Shown here: one piece after another, positions 8,441 through 16,461 of the stretch
Numbering within the stretch: position 1 is the first letter of the stretch
Layout: every line of letters starts with the position of its first letter
Assembly (NCBI RefSeq): GCF_019737615.1
Contig: NZ_JAHKKS010000007.1
Span: 157,650-221,649 of the forward strand
Reading direction: 5' to 3'
Length of the DNA: 64,000 nt
Origin: Sphingobium xanthum
GTDB lineage: Bacteria > Pseudomonadota > Alphaproteobacteria > Sphingomonadales > Sphingomonadaceae
The notes under the pieces: model-generated
What the model was told of the DNA's origin: nothing
The model's input: only the letters and a program-made list of their open reading frames with translations
The model's database searches: none
Made by a program: the position numbers and the translations under genes

Positions 8441-9223
8441 TCAAGGCGCAAGAAAGTCGGGCGGCAAATAGGCCTTCATGTCGCGCTCGGCGCCCGGCGT
8501 CCCCGCCACGACATCGCGGGTGATCGATATGCCAAGATCGCTATAGGCGACGACATCCGCGAGCAGCTGGCTGCCGGCGAGGAAAGCGAAACCCCAGAGC
8601 CAGGCAGGATGCACACGGCCGGAACGGCGCTTGTCCGCGATGATGCCGATGAGGATGAAGATCGAGGGCACCGCGACAGACGCAATCCACCAGCCCCAGG
8701 GAATGAAAAACGGCATTGGCAGTAGCCGGCCAAAGCCGGGACCGGTCATGCAGGCCATGGCGCAGCACATCAGCCGTCGATGCCAGTCACTCCGCTGGCG
8801 GACGATCAGCGCCCAGGTCACGATGCAGGCGAACGCGACCATGCCGAGCGAATTGCCGAACAGAAACTCGTTCATGTCGAAGAAGAAGGGGCCGCCCGTC
8901 GCTTGCAGAGATCGGATCGTCAAAGCGATGCCAAGGCCGACCATCGTCGGCATCCACGCCAGAGCGAGAACGCCGAGACTGCGATGGAGACGCACGTTTC
9001 CGGTCGCTACGAGGGCGTTCTGAGTCACGTAAAGGACCACCCATCCGAAGAACACGAAGGCATGGACGTGATAAAGGAGCGGCACGCCGAAAGTCGAACG
9101 GCCGCTCGCGAGATTGAACGTGAAACCGGCGACAATGACCAGCGCCATTGCAATCGCCATCTTGAAGAAGAAGCTGCGTTCCCGCTCGATCGCGGACTTT
9201 GGGCTCGGCGCTATCGTCGCCAT
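8441..9223 (-). CDS. Seven-helix membrane protein of unknown function
   Basis: 260 residues, not recognised with confidence. About seven hydrophobic helices are visible, with histidines at helix ends (YHVHAFVFFGW, LHRSLGVL, WHRRLMC) that recall small multi-helix membrane proteins of the DUF2306 or b561 kind, but no defined haem motif can be asserted. The N-terminus up to about residue 20 is cytosolic-looking and charged. It lies about 50 bases upstream of nadA on the same strand and may share its transcript. The reading frame is clean and long, so the gene is very likely real; function is unknown. Confidence 0.7.
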   Translation of the reverse strand: MATIAPSPKSAIERERSFFFKMAIAMALVIVAGFTFNLASGRSTFGVPLLYHVHAFVFFGWVVLYVTQNALVATGNVRLHRSLGVLALAWMPTMVGLGIALTIRSLQATGGPFFFDMNEFLFGNSLGMVAFACIVTWALIVRQRSDWHRRLMCCAMACMTGPGFGRLLPMPFFIPWGWWIASVAVPSIFILIGIIADKRRSGRVHPAWLWGFAFLAGSQLLADVVAYSDLGISITRDVVAGTPGAERDMKAYLPPDFLAP

Positions 9224-9292
9224 GGTCTCACCCCCTGAGCCATTGTCGATGAGCGAAGGTGATCCCTATTGCCGCAAGCGTCAAGGGCGACT

Positions 9293-10183
9293 TCAGCTCG
9301 CCAGCGACCAATGCCCTTCGGTCGCCCGCTCGACCAGTGCGCGTCCATCGAGGTCGATGAGATGCGCGAGCACCGAGCGCCCGGCGGCGCCATGCAAGCG
9401 CGGGTCCAGACCGACATACATGACGGCGACCATCTCCGGGATCGTCGAGGCGCCTTGCCGATCCAGGAAGCGCAGGATCTGCCCTTCCCGCATCTTGCGA
9501 TGGCCGAGCATGCCGCGGGCGAAGCGCTGAGGTTCCTTGATCGGCTCGCCATGCGCCGGATAGTAGATCGCGTCCTTGCGGCCGACGAGCCGCTCCAGCG
9601 AAACCAGATAGTCGGTCATGTCCCCATCGGGCGGCGAAACGACGCTGGTCGACCAGCCCATGACATGATCGCCGGTGAAGAGCGCACGCTCCTCCTCAAG
9701 CGCGAAGCAGAGATGATTGGACGTGTGGCCGGGCGTTGCAACGGCGGTGAGCGTCCAGCCCGTCCCGCCGATCGTCTCTCCGTCCGTCAGCACGCGATCC
9801 GGCGTATAGTCGAAATCGAAGGAGGCGTCGGCGCGGGGACCGTCATCGTTCAGAGCCAGCGGTGCGCAGCCGATAATCGGTGCGCCCGTGAGCCTGGCGA
9901 GCGGTCGCGTGGCCGGGCTGTGATCGCGGTGTGTGTGCGTGCAGACGATGGCGACGACGGGCCGGCCATCGATAGCCTGCATCAGCGCGTCGAGATGACG
10001 CTCGTCATCCGGGCCGGGATCGATGACGGCGAGATCGCTCTCGCCGATCAGATAGCTCTGCGTGCCTTGATAAGTGAAGGGCGAGGGATTGGGCGCGAGC
10101 ACACGGCGGACGAGCGGTGAGAGCCGCATGGCGACGCCGGTGTCGGAAGAAAGCTGGGGAGCAGGCTGGGCCATGCTCCCCAT
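9293..10183 (-). CDS. MBL-fold metallo-hydrolase (LACTB2/glyoxalase II-like)
   Basis: 296 residues with the metallo-beta-lactamase metal motif THTHRDHS, then TPGHTSNHLCF and FTGDHVMG, all spaced as in dinuclear-zinc MBL hydrolases. The C-terminal 90 residues (after YYPAHGEPI) form the winged-helix-like extension typical of LACTB2-type proteins. The cytosolic substrate is probably a thioester, an RNA or a lactone and cannot be chosen from sequence. Upstream in-frame methionines at residues 4 and 19 are other possible starts. It is 67 bases downstream of the M56 peptidase gene on the same strand. Confidence 0.85.
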   Translation of the reverse strand: MGSMAQPAPQLSSDTGVAMRLSPLVRRVLAPNPSPFTYQGTQSYLIGESDLAVIDPGPDDERHLDALMQAIDGRPVVAIVCTHTHRDHSPATRPLARLTGAPIIGCAPLALNDDGPRADASFDFDYTPDRVLTDGETIGGTGWTLTAVATPGHTSNHLCFALEEERALFTGDHVMGWSTSVVSPPDGDMTDYLVSLERLVGRKDAIYYPAHGEPIKEPQRFARGMLGHRKMREGQILRFLDRQGASTIPEMVAVMYVGLDPRLHGAAGRSVLAHLIDLDGRALVERATEGHWSLAS

Positions 10184-10250
10184 GTGTCACTCGGTTCCCG
10201 GATTGCAAGGGATTAACCCGGGGCCGCGCTGCGAGGCTTCTCCCGACCCC

Positions 10251-11897
10251 TCAGTCCCGTTCGGAGCGCATCCGCGCGATCTGGCGATCCAGATCGGCGA
10301 TGATGCGGTCGCGTATTCTCTGCGAAAGATCGTTTTCCTGCTGGATGTCGGCGCGGGCTTCCTGCATGCCGCGGATCGCATCGGCGCGGGCTTTCTGCGC
10401 GATGTCCTTGCCGCAGATGCGGATCGAGATCTTCTTGCGCTGCTTGCCGTCGACGCTGACGGTTTCCTCGCTCGTATTCACCAACTCGCGAGCGCCGCCG
10501 CATCCAGTCCCTTCACTTACCTCGACGATCGGCACCATGGCCTGGATCTCGTCTTCGCTCGGCACATTCCTGGAGAACTCGCGATCCACCTTGTAGGCGT
10601 AGCGATATCTGCGCGCGTCCGCTGCGGGAGCCGGGATCGACCGGGGTGACGGCGCAGCCACAGGCGCCGGCGGTGCGGGCGGGACCGGCGGCATGCCGGC
10701 GAGCGCTGGCGGTGCCGGAGGGGCCGGCGGCGCAGGCACATCGGCGAGCGACGGCGGAGCCGGTGGTGCGGGCGGTGCCGGAGGAGAATCCTCTTCCGCC
10801 GCCGCGGCGCTCGTCGCCAGAGCGAGTTGCTGCGAGCGCGTCGCCTTGATCTCAGTATTGCTGGCCGCCGCGAGCGCTGCGGGAACGGCCGAGAGCGACG
10901 GCAGCAACGTCGCCTTTTGCGCGATCGGCAACGCTTGGCTCACCTTGGCGCCAACCTGGGCAGCCATCCCCTCGCCCGACGCCGTCAGCGCGAGTCCGGT
11001 CAGGACAACGGTGCCGGTGAGCGCGAGGCCGGCGAAGCGGCGGCGCATGCTGGGGGTCTTCTTCGACAACATGGACAATCTCCGTTTCAGACGATCGACA
11101 GTGGCGAGGTGGCAGATCGCGGCATAATCCCGCCGACCCGCAGCGCATTTGACCAGCGCGCGGCCATAGGCATGGCCCAGGCCCTTGTCGCGGATCGCAT
11201 CGATCACGTCGGCGTCGCAGGCCATTTCCTGATCGGTGCGGAACGCGCGATGCGCGATCCAGGCAAGCGGATTGCACCAGTGGAAAGCCAGGAAGCCGAG
11301 CGCGACGGCATTGGCGATGAGGTCGCCGCGCCGGTGATGCGCCAGCTCATGCGCCAGCGCCATGGCATGCTCCTCGACATCGAAGCGCGTCAGCGCGTCG
11401 TGCGGGAAGATGATGAAGCGTCTGGTGAGGCCGAAGGCGATCGGTCCGCTGATCCGCGGGCTGGCGAGCAGCTTGATGCCCTTGGCGGGAGACCGGCGGA
11501 CGCGGGCACCAGTGAGGATCTTCTGTGTGAAGCGCCGGTAGCTGATGATCTGCCAGACCGCGAAGCCCAGCGCGCCGATCAGCCACAGGGCCACGAGTGC
11601 AAGCATCCAGGACAAGCCGCTGCTCGCAGCCTGCTCCGCCGGCCCGGCATCGAATTGCGTGACGCGCTGCCGGATGAGGTGCGTCAGCGCGCTCCCATGC
11701 TGAGTCATATGCGTGAGCGCGGGGGTATCCGGCATCAGCGATGCGATGGGTGGCGACACCATGCGTAGGGCCGGCAGCAGCCAGAGCGCATAGGCGACCT
11801 TCGCGCCGAACATCTGCTGGACAGGGTTGCGGAGGAGCATCACGAGCGCGAGCAGCGCGCTTGTGACGATGAGGGTTTCGACGAGCCAGGCGATCAT
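10251..11897 (-). CDS. M56 (BlaR1/MecR1-like) membrane metallopeptidase sensor
   Basis: 548 residues. N-terminal membrane helices (about 5-22, 33-48, 95-118) frame a cytosolic zinc-protease loop with HELAHH at 183-188 and a downstream QEMACD that can supply the third ligand, as in BlaR1-type peptidases. A further membrane helix near 290-310 is followed by a long Ala/Pro-rich linker (about 370-435, many APPAPP blocks) and a charged, possibly coiled-coil C-terminus. There is no penicillin-binding sensor domain, so this is not a beta-lactam receptor of the classical kind. The start overlaps the stop of the BlaI-type repressor gene (ATGA), the usual sensor-repressor pairing. The signal is unknown. 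Confidence 0.85.
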   Translation of the reverse strand: MIAWLVETLIVTSALLALVMLLRNPVQQMFGAKVAYALWLLPALRMVSPPIASLMPDTPALTHMTQHGSALTHLIRQRVTQFDAGPAEQAASSGLSWMLALVALWLIGALGFAVWQIISYRRFTQKILTGARVRRSPAKGIKLLASPRISGPIAFGLTRRFIIFPHDALTRFDVEEHAMALAHELAHHRRGDLIANAVALGFLAFHWCNPLAWIAHRAFRTDQEMACDADVIDAIRDKGLGHAYGRALVKCAAGRRDYAAICHLATVDRLKRRLSMLSKKTPSMRRRFAGLALTGTVVLTGLALTASGEGMAAQVGAKVSQALPIAQKATLLPSLSAVPAALAAASNTEIKATRSQQLALATSAAAAEEDSPPAPPAPPAPPSLADVPAPPAPPAPPALAGMPPVPPAPPAPVAAPSPRSIPAPAADARRYRYAYKVDREFSRNVPSEDEIQAMVPIVEVSEGTGCGGARELVNTSEETVSVDGKQRKKISIRICGKDIAQKARADAIRGMQEARADIQQENDLSQRIRDRIIADLDRQIARMRSERD

Positions 11898-12262
11898 GAC
11901 TTGAGCGCCTTCAGCAGAGCCTCGATCTCCGCAATGTCCTTGTCGGACAATTGCTGGGTCTCGGCGAGATGGGCGACCAGCGGGGTGACGCGGCCACCGA
12001 ACAGACGATCGACCAGACGCTGGGACTCGCCGGCGACATAGTCCTCGCGCTCGACCAGGGGACGATAGAGGTAGCGTCGACCGTCCGCCTCATGCGCCAC
12101 GACGTTCTTGGCGACCAGACGGCCAAGCAGCGTCTTGACGGTTTGAAGGCTCCAGTTGCGCTCGTCGGCGAGCGCGTCGCTTACCTCGATGGCGGTCAGC
12201 GGCGCGCGGCGCCACAGCACTTCCATCACGGCATGCTCGGCATCACTGATGCGTTCGGCCAT
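11894..12262 (-). CDS. BlaI/MecI/CopY-family repressor
   Basis: 122-residue winged-helix repressor. The N-terminus ISDAEHAVMEVLWRRAPLTA and the WSLQTVKTLLGRLVAKNVV recognition region are typical of BlaI/MecI/CopY, and the C-terminal helices serve for dimerisation. A strong GGAGG is 7 bases before the ATG. The inactivating M56 protease is encoded immediately downstream with overlapping start and stop, and operator-like palindromes lie just upstream, so the pair is probably autoregulated. Which other genes it controls, whether beta-lactam, copper or envelope stress, is not shown here. Confidence 0.9.
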   Translation of the reverse strand: MAERISDAEHAVMEVLWRRAPLTAIEVSDALADERNWSLQTVKTLLGRLVAKNVVAHEADGRRYLYRPLVEREDYVAGESQRLVDRLFGGRVTPLVAHLAETQQLSDKDIAEIEALLKALKS

Positions 12263-12290
12263 GTCTTGTCCTCCCTACGCAGACTCGACT

Positions 12291-12323
12291 GACTACAGAT
12301 GTAGTCATCATCTACGCATGTAG
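12291..12323. promoter_or_regulatory. BlaI-type operator pair upstream of the repressor gene
   Basis: GACTACAGATGTAGTC at 12291-12306 is a palindrome (7-bp arms, 2-bp centre) containing the TACAnnTGTA core bound by BlaI/MecI/CopY proteins. A second, weaker copy CTACGCATGTAG lies at 12312-12323. Both are 29-62 bases upstream of the repressor start codon, where binding would block its promoter. The remaining 230 bases up to grxD contain no supportable gene; only a short hairpin without a T-tract lies at 12531-12555. Confidence 0.85.
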
Positions 12324-12556
12324 TCAATACTCTTGTGAAGCTGCACGTCAGATGAACAATTGGTCAGACTTGTCGGGGAATTTTACAGGTCCGGAGATGC
12401 CGTCGGACCCGTTAACCAGCGATGCCCAGGTTTTCCGTGCTTTGGCGGAACTGGCACGCGGATTGCGAGGTAGAGAGTACACCCGCACTCAGGGGGATGT
12501 GGCTGAAGGTCTTCTCGCCCATCCCCCAATTTTTTGCCCGGAAAACGGGCGAAAAC

Positions 12557-12886
12557 TCAGGCGGCGATTACGCCCTGATCGGTGAGAAGCTGCTGCAGCT
12601 CGCCCGCTTCATACATTTCCATCATGATGTCCGAACCGCCGAGAAACTCGCCCTTCACATAGAGCTGCGGAATGGTTGGCCAGTCGGAAAAACTCTTGAT
12701 GCCCTGGCGAACCTCCTGATCCTGCAGCACGTCAACGCTCTCGAACGGCGCGCCGAGACGCTCCAGGATGGCGACGGCGCGGCTCGAGAAACCGCATTGC
12801 GGGAAGAGCGGCGTGCCCTTCATGAACAGCACGACGTCATTGTTGCTGACGATCTCGCTGATGCGATCGTGGGCGGTATCGGTCAT
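12557..12886 (-). CDS. grxD: Monothiol glutaredoxin, Grx4 family
   Basis: 109 residues with the CGFS active site (Cys31), preceded by MKGTPLFPQ and followed by [19 protein letters not shown], the glutathione-binding cis-proline and GG segments. CGFS glutaredoxins bind and transfer [2Fe-2S] clusters with glutathione rather than acting as classic disulfide reductases. The BolA gene lies directly upstream on the same strand. Grx4-BolA complexes are well established in Fe-S trafficking and iron sensing, which supports the assignment. Confidence 0.96.
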   Translation of the reverse strand: MTDTAHDRISEIVSNNDVVLFMKGTPLFPQCGFSSRAVAILERLGAPFESVDVLQDQEVRQGIKSFSDWPTIPQLYVKGEFLGGSDIMMEMYEAGELQQLLTDQGVIAA

Positions 12887-12938
12887 CGGTCAAATCTCCG
12901 GCAGCGGGCAACGGCCCCCTCGCCGCTCCCTATGGATT

Positions 12939-13172
12939 TCAATTGGGAACGGCCGTCGTCAATTGCAAGGCATGGAGCACACCGCCCATCCGCCCACCAA
13001 GCGCGGCATAGACGGCGCGCTGCTGGGCAATGCGGCTCATGCCGCGGAAGCTCTCGGACGTGACGCGGGCGGCATAATGATCGCCGTCGCCGGCCAGATC
13101 GGTAATCTCGACCGTCGCATCCGGAATGCCTTCGCGGATCAACGCGGCGATATCGTCGGCAGCCATGGGCAT
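12939..13172 (-). CDS. BolA family protein
   Basis: 77-residue BolA/IbaG-type protein with the family signature SESFRGMSRIAQQRAVYAAL, and an N-terminal helix followed by a VEITDLAGDGDHY strand pair. BolA proteins bind [2Fe-2S] clusters jointly with CGFS glutaredoxins, one of which (grxD) is encoded 52 bases downstream. The length is nearer IbaG than E. coli BolA. It starts 10 bases after the DUF1476 gene ends, so the three are probably one transcript. Confidence 0.92.
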   Translation of the reverse strand: MPMAADDIAALIREGIPDATVEITDLAGDGDHYAARVTSESFRGMSRIAQQRAVYAALGGRMGGVLHALQLTTAVPN

Positions 13173-13182
13173 CGGACGGCCC

Positions 13183-13506
13183 TCAGCCTTCCTGCATGAA
13201 CTGGCGACGGGCCTCGGCCATCTTGTCGCTCAGCGCCGTGCGGATGCGGCTCTCATCCATATCGACACCGGCCGAGACCAGATCGCCGAGCAGCTTGCGC
13301 ACGACATCCTCGTCGCCGGCTTCCTCGAAATCGGCCTGGACGACAGCCTTGGCATAGGCGTCGGTTTCTTCCCTGGTGAGGCCCATCAGCTCGGCCGCCC
13401 ACTCGCCCAGCAGGCGATTGCGGCGTGCGGTGACGCGGAAGGCCAGTTCCTGGTCCTTGGCAAACTTCGTCTCGAACGCTTTCTCGCGATCGTCAAATCC
13501 GGTCAT
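13183..13506 (-). CDS. DUF1476 protein (ATP synthase zeta-type inhibitor family)
   Basis: 107 residues, mostly alpha-helical, opening with MTGFDDREKAFETKFAKDQE, the classic start of DUF1476 proteins. In Paracoccus the founding member is the zeta subunit that inhibits F1-ATPase hydrolysis, and the family is essentially alphaproteobacterial. The frame extends further upstream, but the ATG at 13506 has GAGGA about 11 bases before it and gives the family length. It is first in a run with bolA and grxD. Confidence 0.9.
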   Translation of the reverse strand: MTGFDDREKAFETKFAKDQELAFRVTARRNRLLGEWAAELMGLTREETDAYAKAVVQADFEEAGDEDVVRKLLGDLVSAGVDMDESRIRTALSDKMAEARRQFMQEG

Positions 13507-13820
13507 GGCTGAGAAATCCTCATATCTCGAATGAATCCAACGTTCCTTAGAAAGAGACCCGCGCGATAGCAACGCGCGGTTTCGCTCCTTCGCCGCCCAT
13601 TCGTTGCCGGGCGTTTCGATCGACGATTGTGTCCTATGCGCATCCTTCATCCGTTTTGCGAAGTTGCGAAGGTTCGGAAAGTTCGGGGGTCAGACCGAAA
13701 GTAAAAGCACTTTCCGCGAGTCGATCCGCGTCCTTCATCTCCTGCGAGCGGAGGATGACAAGGAAACGCGGCTGTAGGACAGCGGATTTTTCAAGCCCCT
13801 GCCCTCGCGACCAAGGCGCG
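13507..13820. other. Gene-free spacer between DUF1476 and leuD
   Basis: No convincing coding frame. It holds the upstream region of the DUF1476 gene, a 7-bp GC hairpin CCGCGCG/CGCGCGG at 13559-13579 followed by TTT on the plus strand, and an imperfect palindrome at 13735-13758 (TCATC...GATGA arms around CTCC/GGAG) that resembles an intergenic REP-like unit. The leuD transcript must end somewhere in the right part of this stretch. Confidence 0.5.
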
Positions 13821-14414
13821 TCAGGCGGCTTTGGGCGAGAGCCAGGGGCGCAGCTGCGCATCCTTGCGTTCGAAGGCCGAAATCGCCTTGTCGCGCTCCA
13901 GTGTCAGGCCAATCTCGTCGAGGCCGCCGAGCAGGCACATCTTGCGGAACGGATCGATCTCGAAGGTGAAGCGATCCTGGAACGGCGTCGTCACCGTCTG
14001 ATGCTCGAGATCGATGCTGATCGTGTCGGTCTTGGCGACTTCCACGAGGCGGTCGACGGCTTCCTGCGGCAGCACGACGGTCAGGATGCCGTTCTTGAAG
14101 GCATTGCCCGAGAAGATGTCCGAGAAGCTCGGCGCGATCACGGCGGTAACGCCCATGTCGATCAGCGCCCAGGCGGCATGCTCGCGGCTCGACCCGCAGC
14201 CGAAATTGTCGCCCGCGACGATGATCGGCGCGCCGGTATAGCGCGGATCGTCGAACACGTTGCCCGGCTCCTTGCGCAGACCCTCGAACGCGCCCCGGCC
14301 AAGACCGCTGCGGCTGATCGTCTTCAGCCACTCGGCAGGAATGATGATGTCCGTGTCGACATTCTTCATGCCGAACGGATAGGCGCGGCCTTCGACGTGA
14401 TTGACGGGTTCCAT
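13821..14414 (-). CDS. leuD: 3-isopropylmalate dehydratase small subunit
   Basis: With LeuC, isomerises 2- to 3-isopropylmalate in leucine synthesis. The 197 residues include [16 protein letters not shown] near the start, [16 protein letters not shown] (the swivel domain substrate loop) and a C-terminal [17 protein letters not shown], all diagnostic for LeuD. leuC lies about 2 kb upstream on the same strand with four other genes between. A small membrane protein gene ends about 55 bases before this start. Confidence 0.97.
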   Translation of the reverse strand: MEPVNHVEGRAYPFGMKNVDTDIIIPAEWLKTISRSGLGRGAFEGLRKEPGNVFDDPRYTGAPIIVAGDNFGCGSSREHAAWALIDMGVTAVIAPSFSDIFSGNAFKNGILTVVLPQEAVDRLVEVAKTDTISIDLEHQTVTTPFQDRFTFEIDPFRKMCLLGGLDEIGLTLERDKAISAFERKDAQLRPWLSPKAA

Positions 14415-14469
14415 GGCAATTCCAGCGTAAGTTAGGCTGACAAGCCCGTGACGGATGCTGGTTGGAGCG

Positions 14470-14745
14470 TCAAGGGATTAGGCCGGCATCGTGCCGCTCG
14501 GATTCATCATACCGTTTTCGGAGGTGTCGGTAGGCTATCAAGCTAAGTAAATTGAGAATGATCACGGCAGACACTGTGATGAGCGAAAATCGCCACGCTT
14601 CCGCGTCGCTGGGGCATGGGTACTCCAACGTAACCGGCAGGCAGTTGGACCACTTGCCGACAATCAGGAATGCCGCGAGAGGCCACGAAAAGATGCAGAA
14701 CGAGAGCACAATCGCCATGAGGCAACCGGACAAGACTGGCTTCAT
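14470..14745 (-). CDS. Small membrane protein, unknown
   Basis: 91 residues with two hydrophobic segments (about 5-28 and 54-70) around a short cysteine-containing loop ([15 protein letters not shown]) that could carry one disulfide if periplasmic. The tail is charged. Not recognised as any family. It starts about 15 bases after the stop of the preceding secreted-protein gene and shares its strand, which favours a real cotranscribed gene, but there is no clear ribosome binding site. Could be a false frame. Confidence 0.45.
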   Translation of the reverse strand: MKPVLSGCLMAIVLSFCIFSWPLAAFLIVGKWSNCLPVTLEYPCPSDAEAWRFSLITVSAVIILNLLSLIAYRHLRKRYDESERHDAGLIP

Positions 14746-14760
14746 ATCTGACCGCTGCAG

Positions 14761-15369
14761 CTATCCGGCCTTCTTCGCGGCAACGGCCGCATCCCAAGTC
14801 GTCCATTCGATCGCGCGTCCGGGATAAGCGACTTTCGCGAACGGCCAGTCCTTTTTGATCCAGTTCGTCACCCATGAGTAAAGCTCGGCGTCGAAGCCTG
14901 CGTCATATTCCGCCTTGGTGACCCACAGCCGGACCACGGCATCATAGCCGCCGACTGCGCTCGGAGAGACATATACGGAGCCGCGCTCGCGAGAGCCGTC
15001 GGGTGTCAGCACGGCATAAGCGAAGGACTCGCGCTTCTCGAACCTGGCCTGCTCGGTTTCCATGTCCTTCATGGCATCGTCATCGGAGATGTTCTTGTGC
15101 GGCCAGCTGGTGCTGCGCGTGAACGTCTTCTGCAGATGCTCGATGGACGACATGTAAGCGTCGAAATCCACCTTCACCAAGGCGGGGCCGAGTGGCACGA
15201 GCTTGAAGCCGGGGGTCTGCACCAGGGTCGGGACTTTGAAATCGGCGGCAATGAAGGAGGCTTTGATGTCGGATTCCGGTTTTGCGGTGGCCTGGTCCGC
15301 GAAGGCCGGGCCGGCGGTCATGGCCAGCATCGCCAAAGCCAGAGTTGCACGTCTGATGCTCGCATTCAT
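14761..15369 (-). CDS. Secreted protein of unknown function
   Basis: About 202 residues beginning with a textbook signal peptide (MNASIRRATLALAMLAMTAG, cleavage after PAFA). The mature part has no family I can name; notable segments are HLQKTFTRSTSWPHKN, RGSVYVSPSAVGGYDAVVRLWV and a Trp-rich end (WVTNWIKKDWPF, WTTWDAA). The RGSVYV...VVRLWV part recalls acyltransferase-like folds, only weakly. I chose the ATG at 15369 because it removes a long N-terminal extension; an ATG at 15408 is also in frame. It lies between leuC and leuD. Confidence 0.65.
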   Translation of the reverse strand: MNASIRRATLALAMLAMTAGPAFADQATAKPESDIKASFIAADFKVPTLVQTPGFKLVPLGPALVKVDFDAYMSSIEHLQKTFTRSTSWPHKNISDDDAMKDMETEQARFEKRESFAYAVLTPDGSRERGSVYVSPSAVGGYDAVVRLWVTKAEYDAGFDAELYSWVTNWIKKDWPFAKVAYPGRAIEWTTWDAAVAAKKAG

Positions 15370-15476
15370 CGATCTGCTCAAAGCCTCCGCTTTTATCCGA
15401 ACCCTCATTCAACTTCGCCTAGCCTTCTGTCGAGCGCAAGGCTTCCTATCCGTCTCGCGACAGGAGAAGGAGGGGG

Positions 15477-16328
15477 TTACTCGGCGGCCTTGGGGAAGGC
15501 AGGCAGTTTCGGCAGCGAGCGGGGATCGTGCTGGATGATCACGGTCGCCTTGAGGGCCGTCGCGATGTCCTTGAAGCGATCGATCGAGACGAGCGAGTCC
15601 GCGCGGTTCGTGTTGAACTGCGGGACGCCGGCGTGATCGTAATTTTCCTGGAAATGCACGACATCGCCCGAGAGCAGCACCGGGCCGGTCCTGGGCAGGC
15701 GCACCAGCAGGCCGTGATGGCCGGGCGTATGGCCCGGCAGGTTGAGGATGACGACGCTGCCGTCGCCGAACACATCCTTGTCCACGGCCACCTTCTCGAC
15801 CTTGCCGCCACCGCTGATCCAATTGGCGAGCGGTTTCGGATCGACGCCGGGAGAGAGCGGCTGTGCGGTAAGCGCGTCCCAATCGCCTTGTCCGATCAGC
15901 AGAGTTGCGTTCGGGAAGCTGCCGGCCTGCCCGGTATGATCGGCGTGATAATGGCTGATGCCGATAAACTCGACCTTGGCCGGATCGACGCCGAGCTCGG
16001 CAAGCTGCTGGAGGATCGTTCTGGGCAGTGCGACCTGCTCGCTTGGCGCGGCAAAGCCTGCGTCCCAGAGCATGGTGCGCTCGCCATGCCGGATGAGATA
16101 ACAGCTGGCGACGAACGGGAGCTTCAGCGGCGGATTGGAATAAGCGAAGGCATCGGAGAAGCCGCCGACATCTCGGGGCTGCTTGAAGGTGCCGCAGTCG
16201 AGGCGGGTCAGCGTGACTTTGGCGGGCGTTGCGGTCGCGGTCTGTGCTTGTGCCGAAGCAGGTGCCGCAGCCGGCAGGCCAGTCAACATCGTCGCAGCCA
16301 GAGCCGCGATGCTCATTCCCTTGCGCAT
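15477..16328 (-). CDS. Exported MBL-fold hydrolase, N-acyl-homoserine lactonase-like
   Basis: 283 residues with a signal peptide (MRKGMSIAAL, cleavage near ASA). The metal motif SHYHADHTGQ (about 125-134), LPGHTPGHH, LSGDVVHF and a C-terminal IIQHDP complete an MBL di-zinc site arranged as in the AHL-lactonase (AiiA-like) group. Export makes degradation of an extracellular or periplasmic lactone possible, but activity cannot be proved from sequence. The ATG at 16328 follows GGGAGG by 4 bases and is clearly the start. It sits just after the 34-residue ORF and leuC on the same strand. Confidence 0.82.
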   Translation of the reverse strand: MRKGMSIAALAATMLTGLPAAAPASAQAQTATATPAKVTLTRLDCGTFKQPRDVGGFSDAFAYSNPPLKLPFVASCYLIRHGERTMLWDAGFAAPSEQVALPRTILQQLAELGVDPAKVEFIGISHYHADHTGQAGSFPNATLLIGQGDWDALTAQPLSPGVDPKPLANWISGGGKVEKVAVDKDVFGDGSVVILNLPGHTPGHHGLLVRLPRTGPVLLSGDVVHFQENYDHAGVPQFNTNRADSLVSIDRFKDIATALKATVIIQHDPRSLPKLPAFPKAAE

Positions 16329-16348
16329 ACTACCTCCCATCAGGAGGT

Positions 16349-16453
16349 TCAGTGGCGCGCGGTTTCCTGCTTCGAAGCGGCGTGCCCGAGGCCCACCGCC
16401 ATCGCGGCGCTGCCGACCGCTCCCAGCACGAGAATCCAGAAAATCTTTTTCAT
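16349..16453 (-). CDS. 34-residue membrane or secreted microprotein downstream of leuC
   Basis: A short frame starting 8 bases after the leuC stop, with AAGGGG 4 bases before its ATG. The product begins MKKIFWILVLGAVGSAAMAV and continues to a short polar tail ending in ETARH. Two positive residues followed by a single hydrophobic helix fit a small inner-membrane protein or an uncleaved or cleaved signal-like peptide. No family is recognised. The tight spacing and ribosome binding site argue for translation; its role is unknown. Confidence 0.6.
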   Translation of the reverse strand: MKKIFWILVLGAVGSAAMAVGLGHAASKQETARH

Positions 16454-16461
16454 TGCGCCCC

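Noticed and set aside
10640..10800. Tandem DNA repeat of GGCGGTGCCGG-like units
   Set aside because: It is the coding sequence of the Ala/Pro-rich linker in the M56 protein, not a separate repeat element.
12531..12555. Hairpin GCCCG-GAAAA-CGGGC after grxD
   Set aside because: It is followed by A residues, not T residues, in both directions, so it does not fit an intrinsic terminator.
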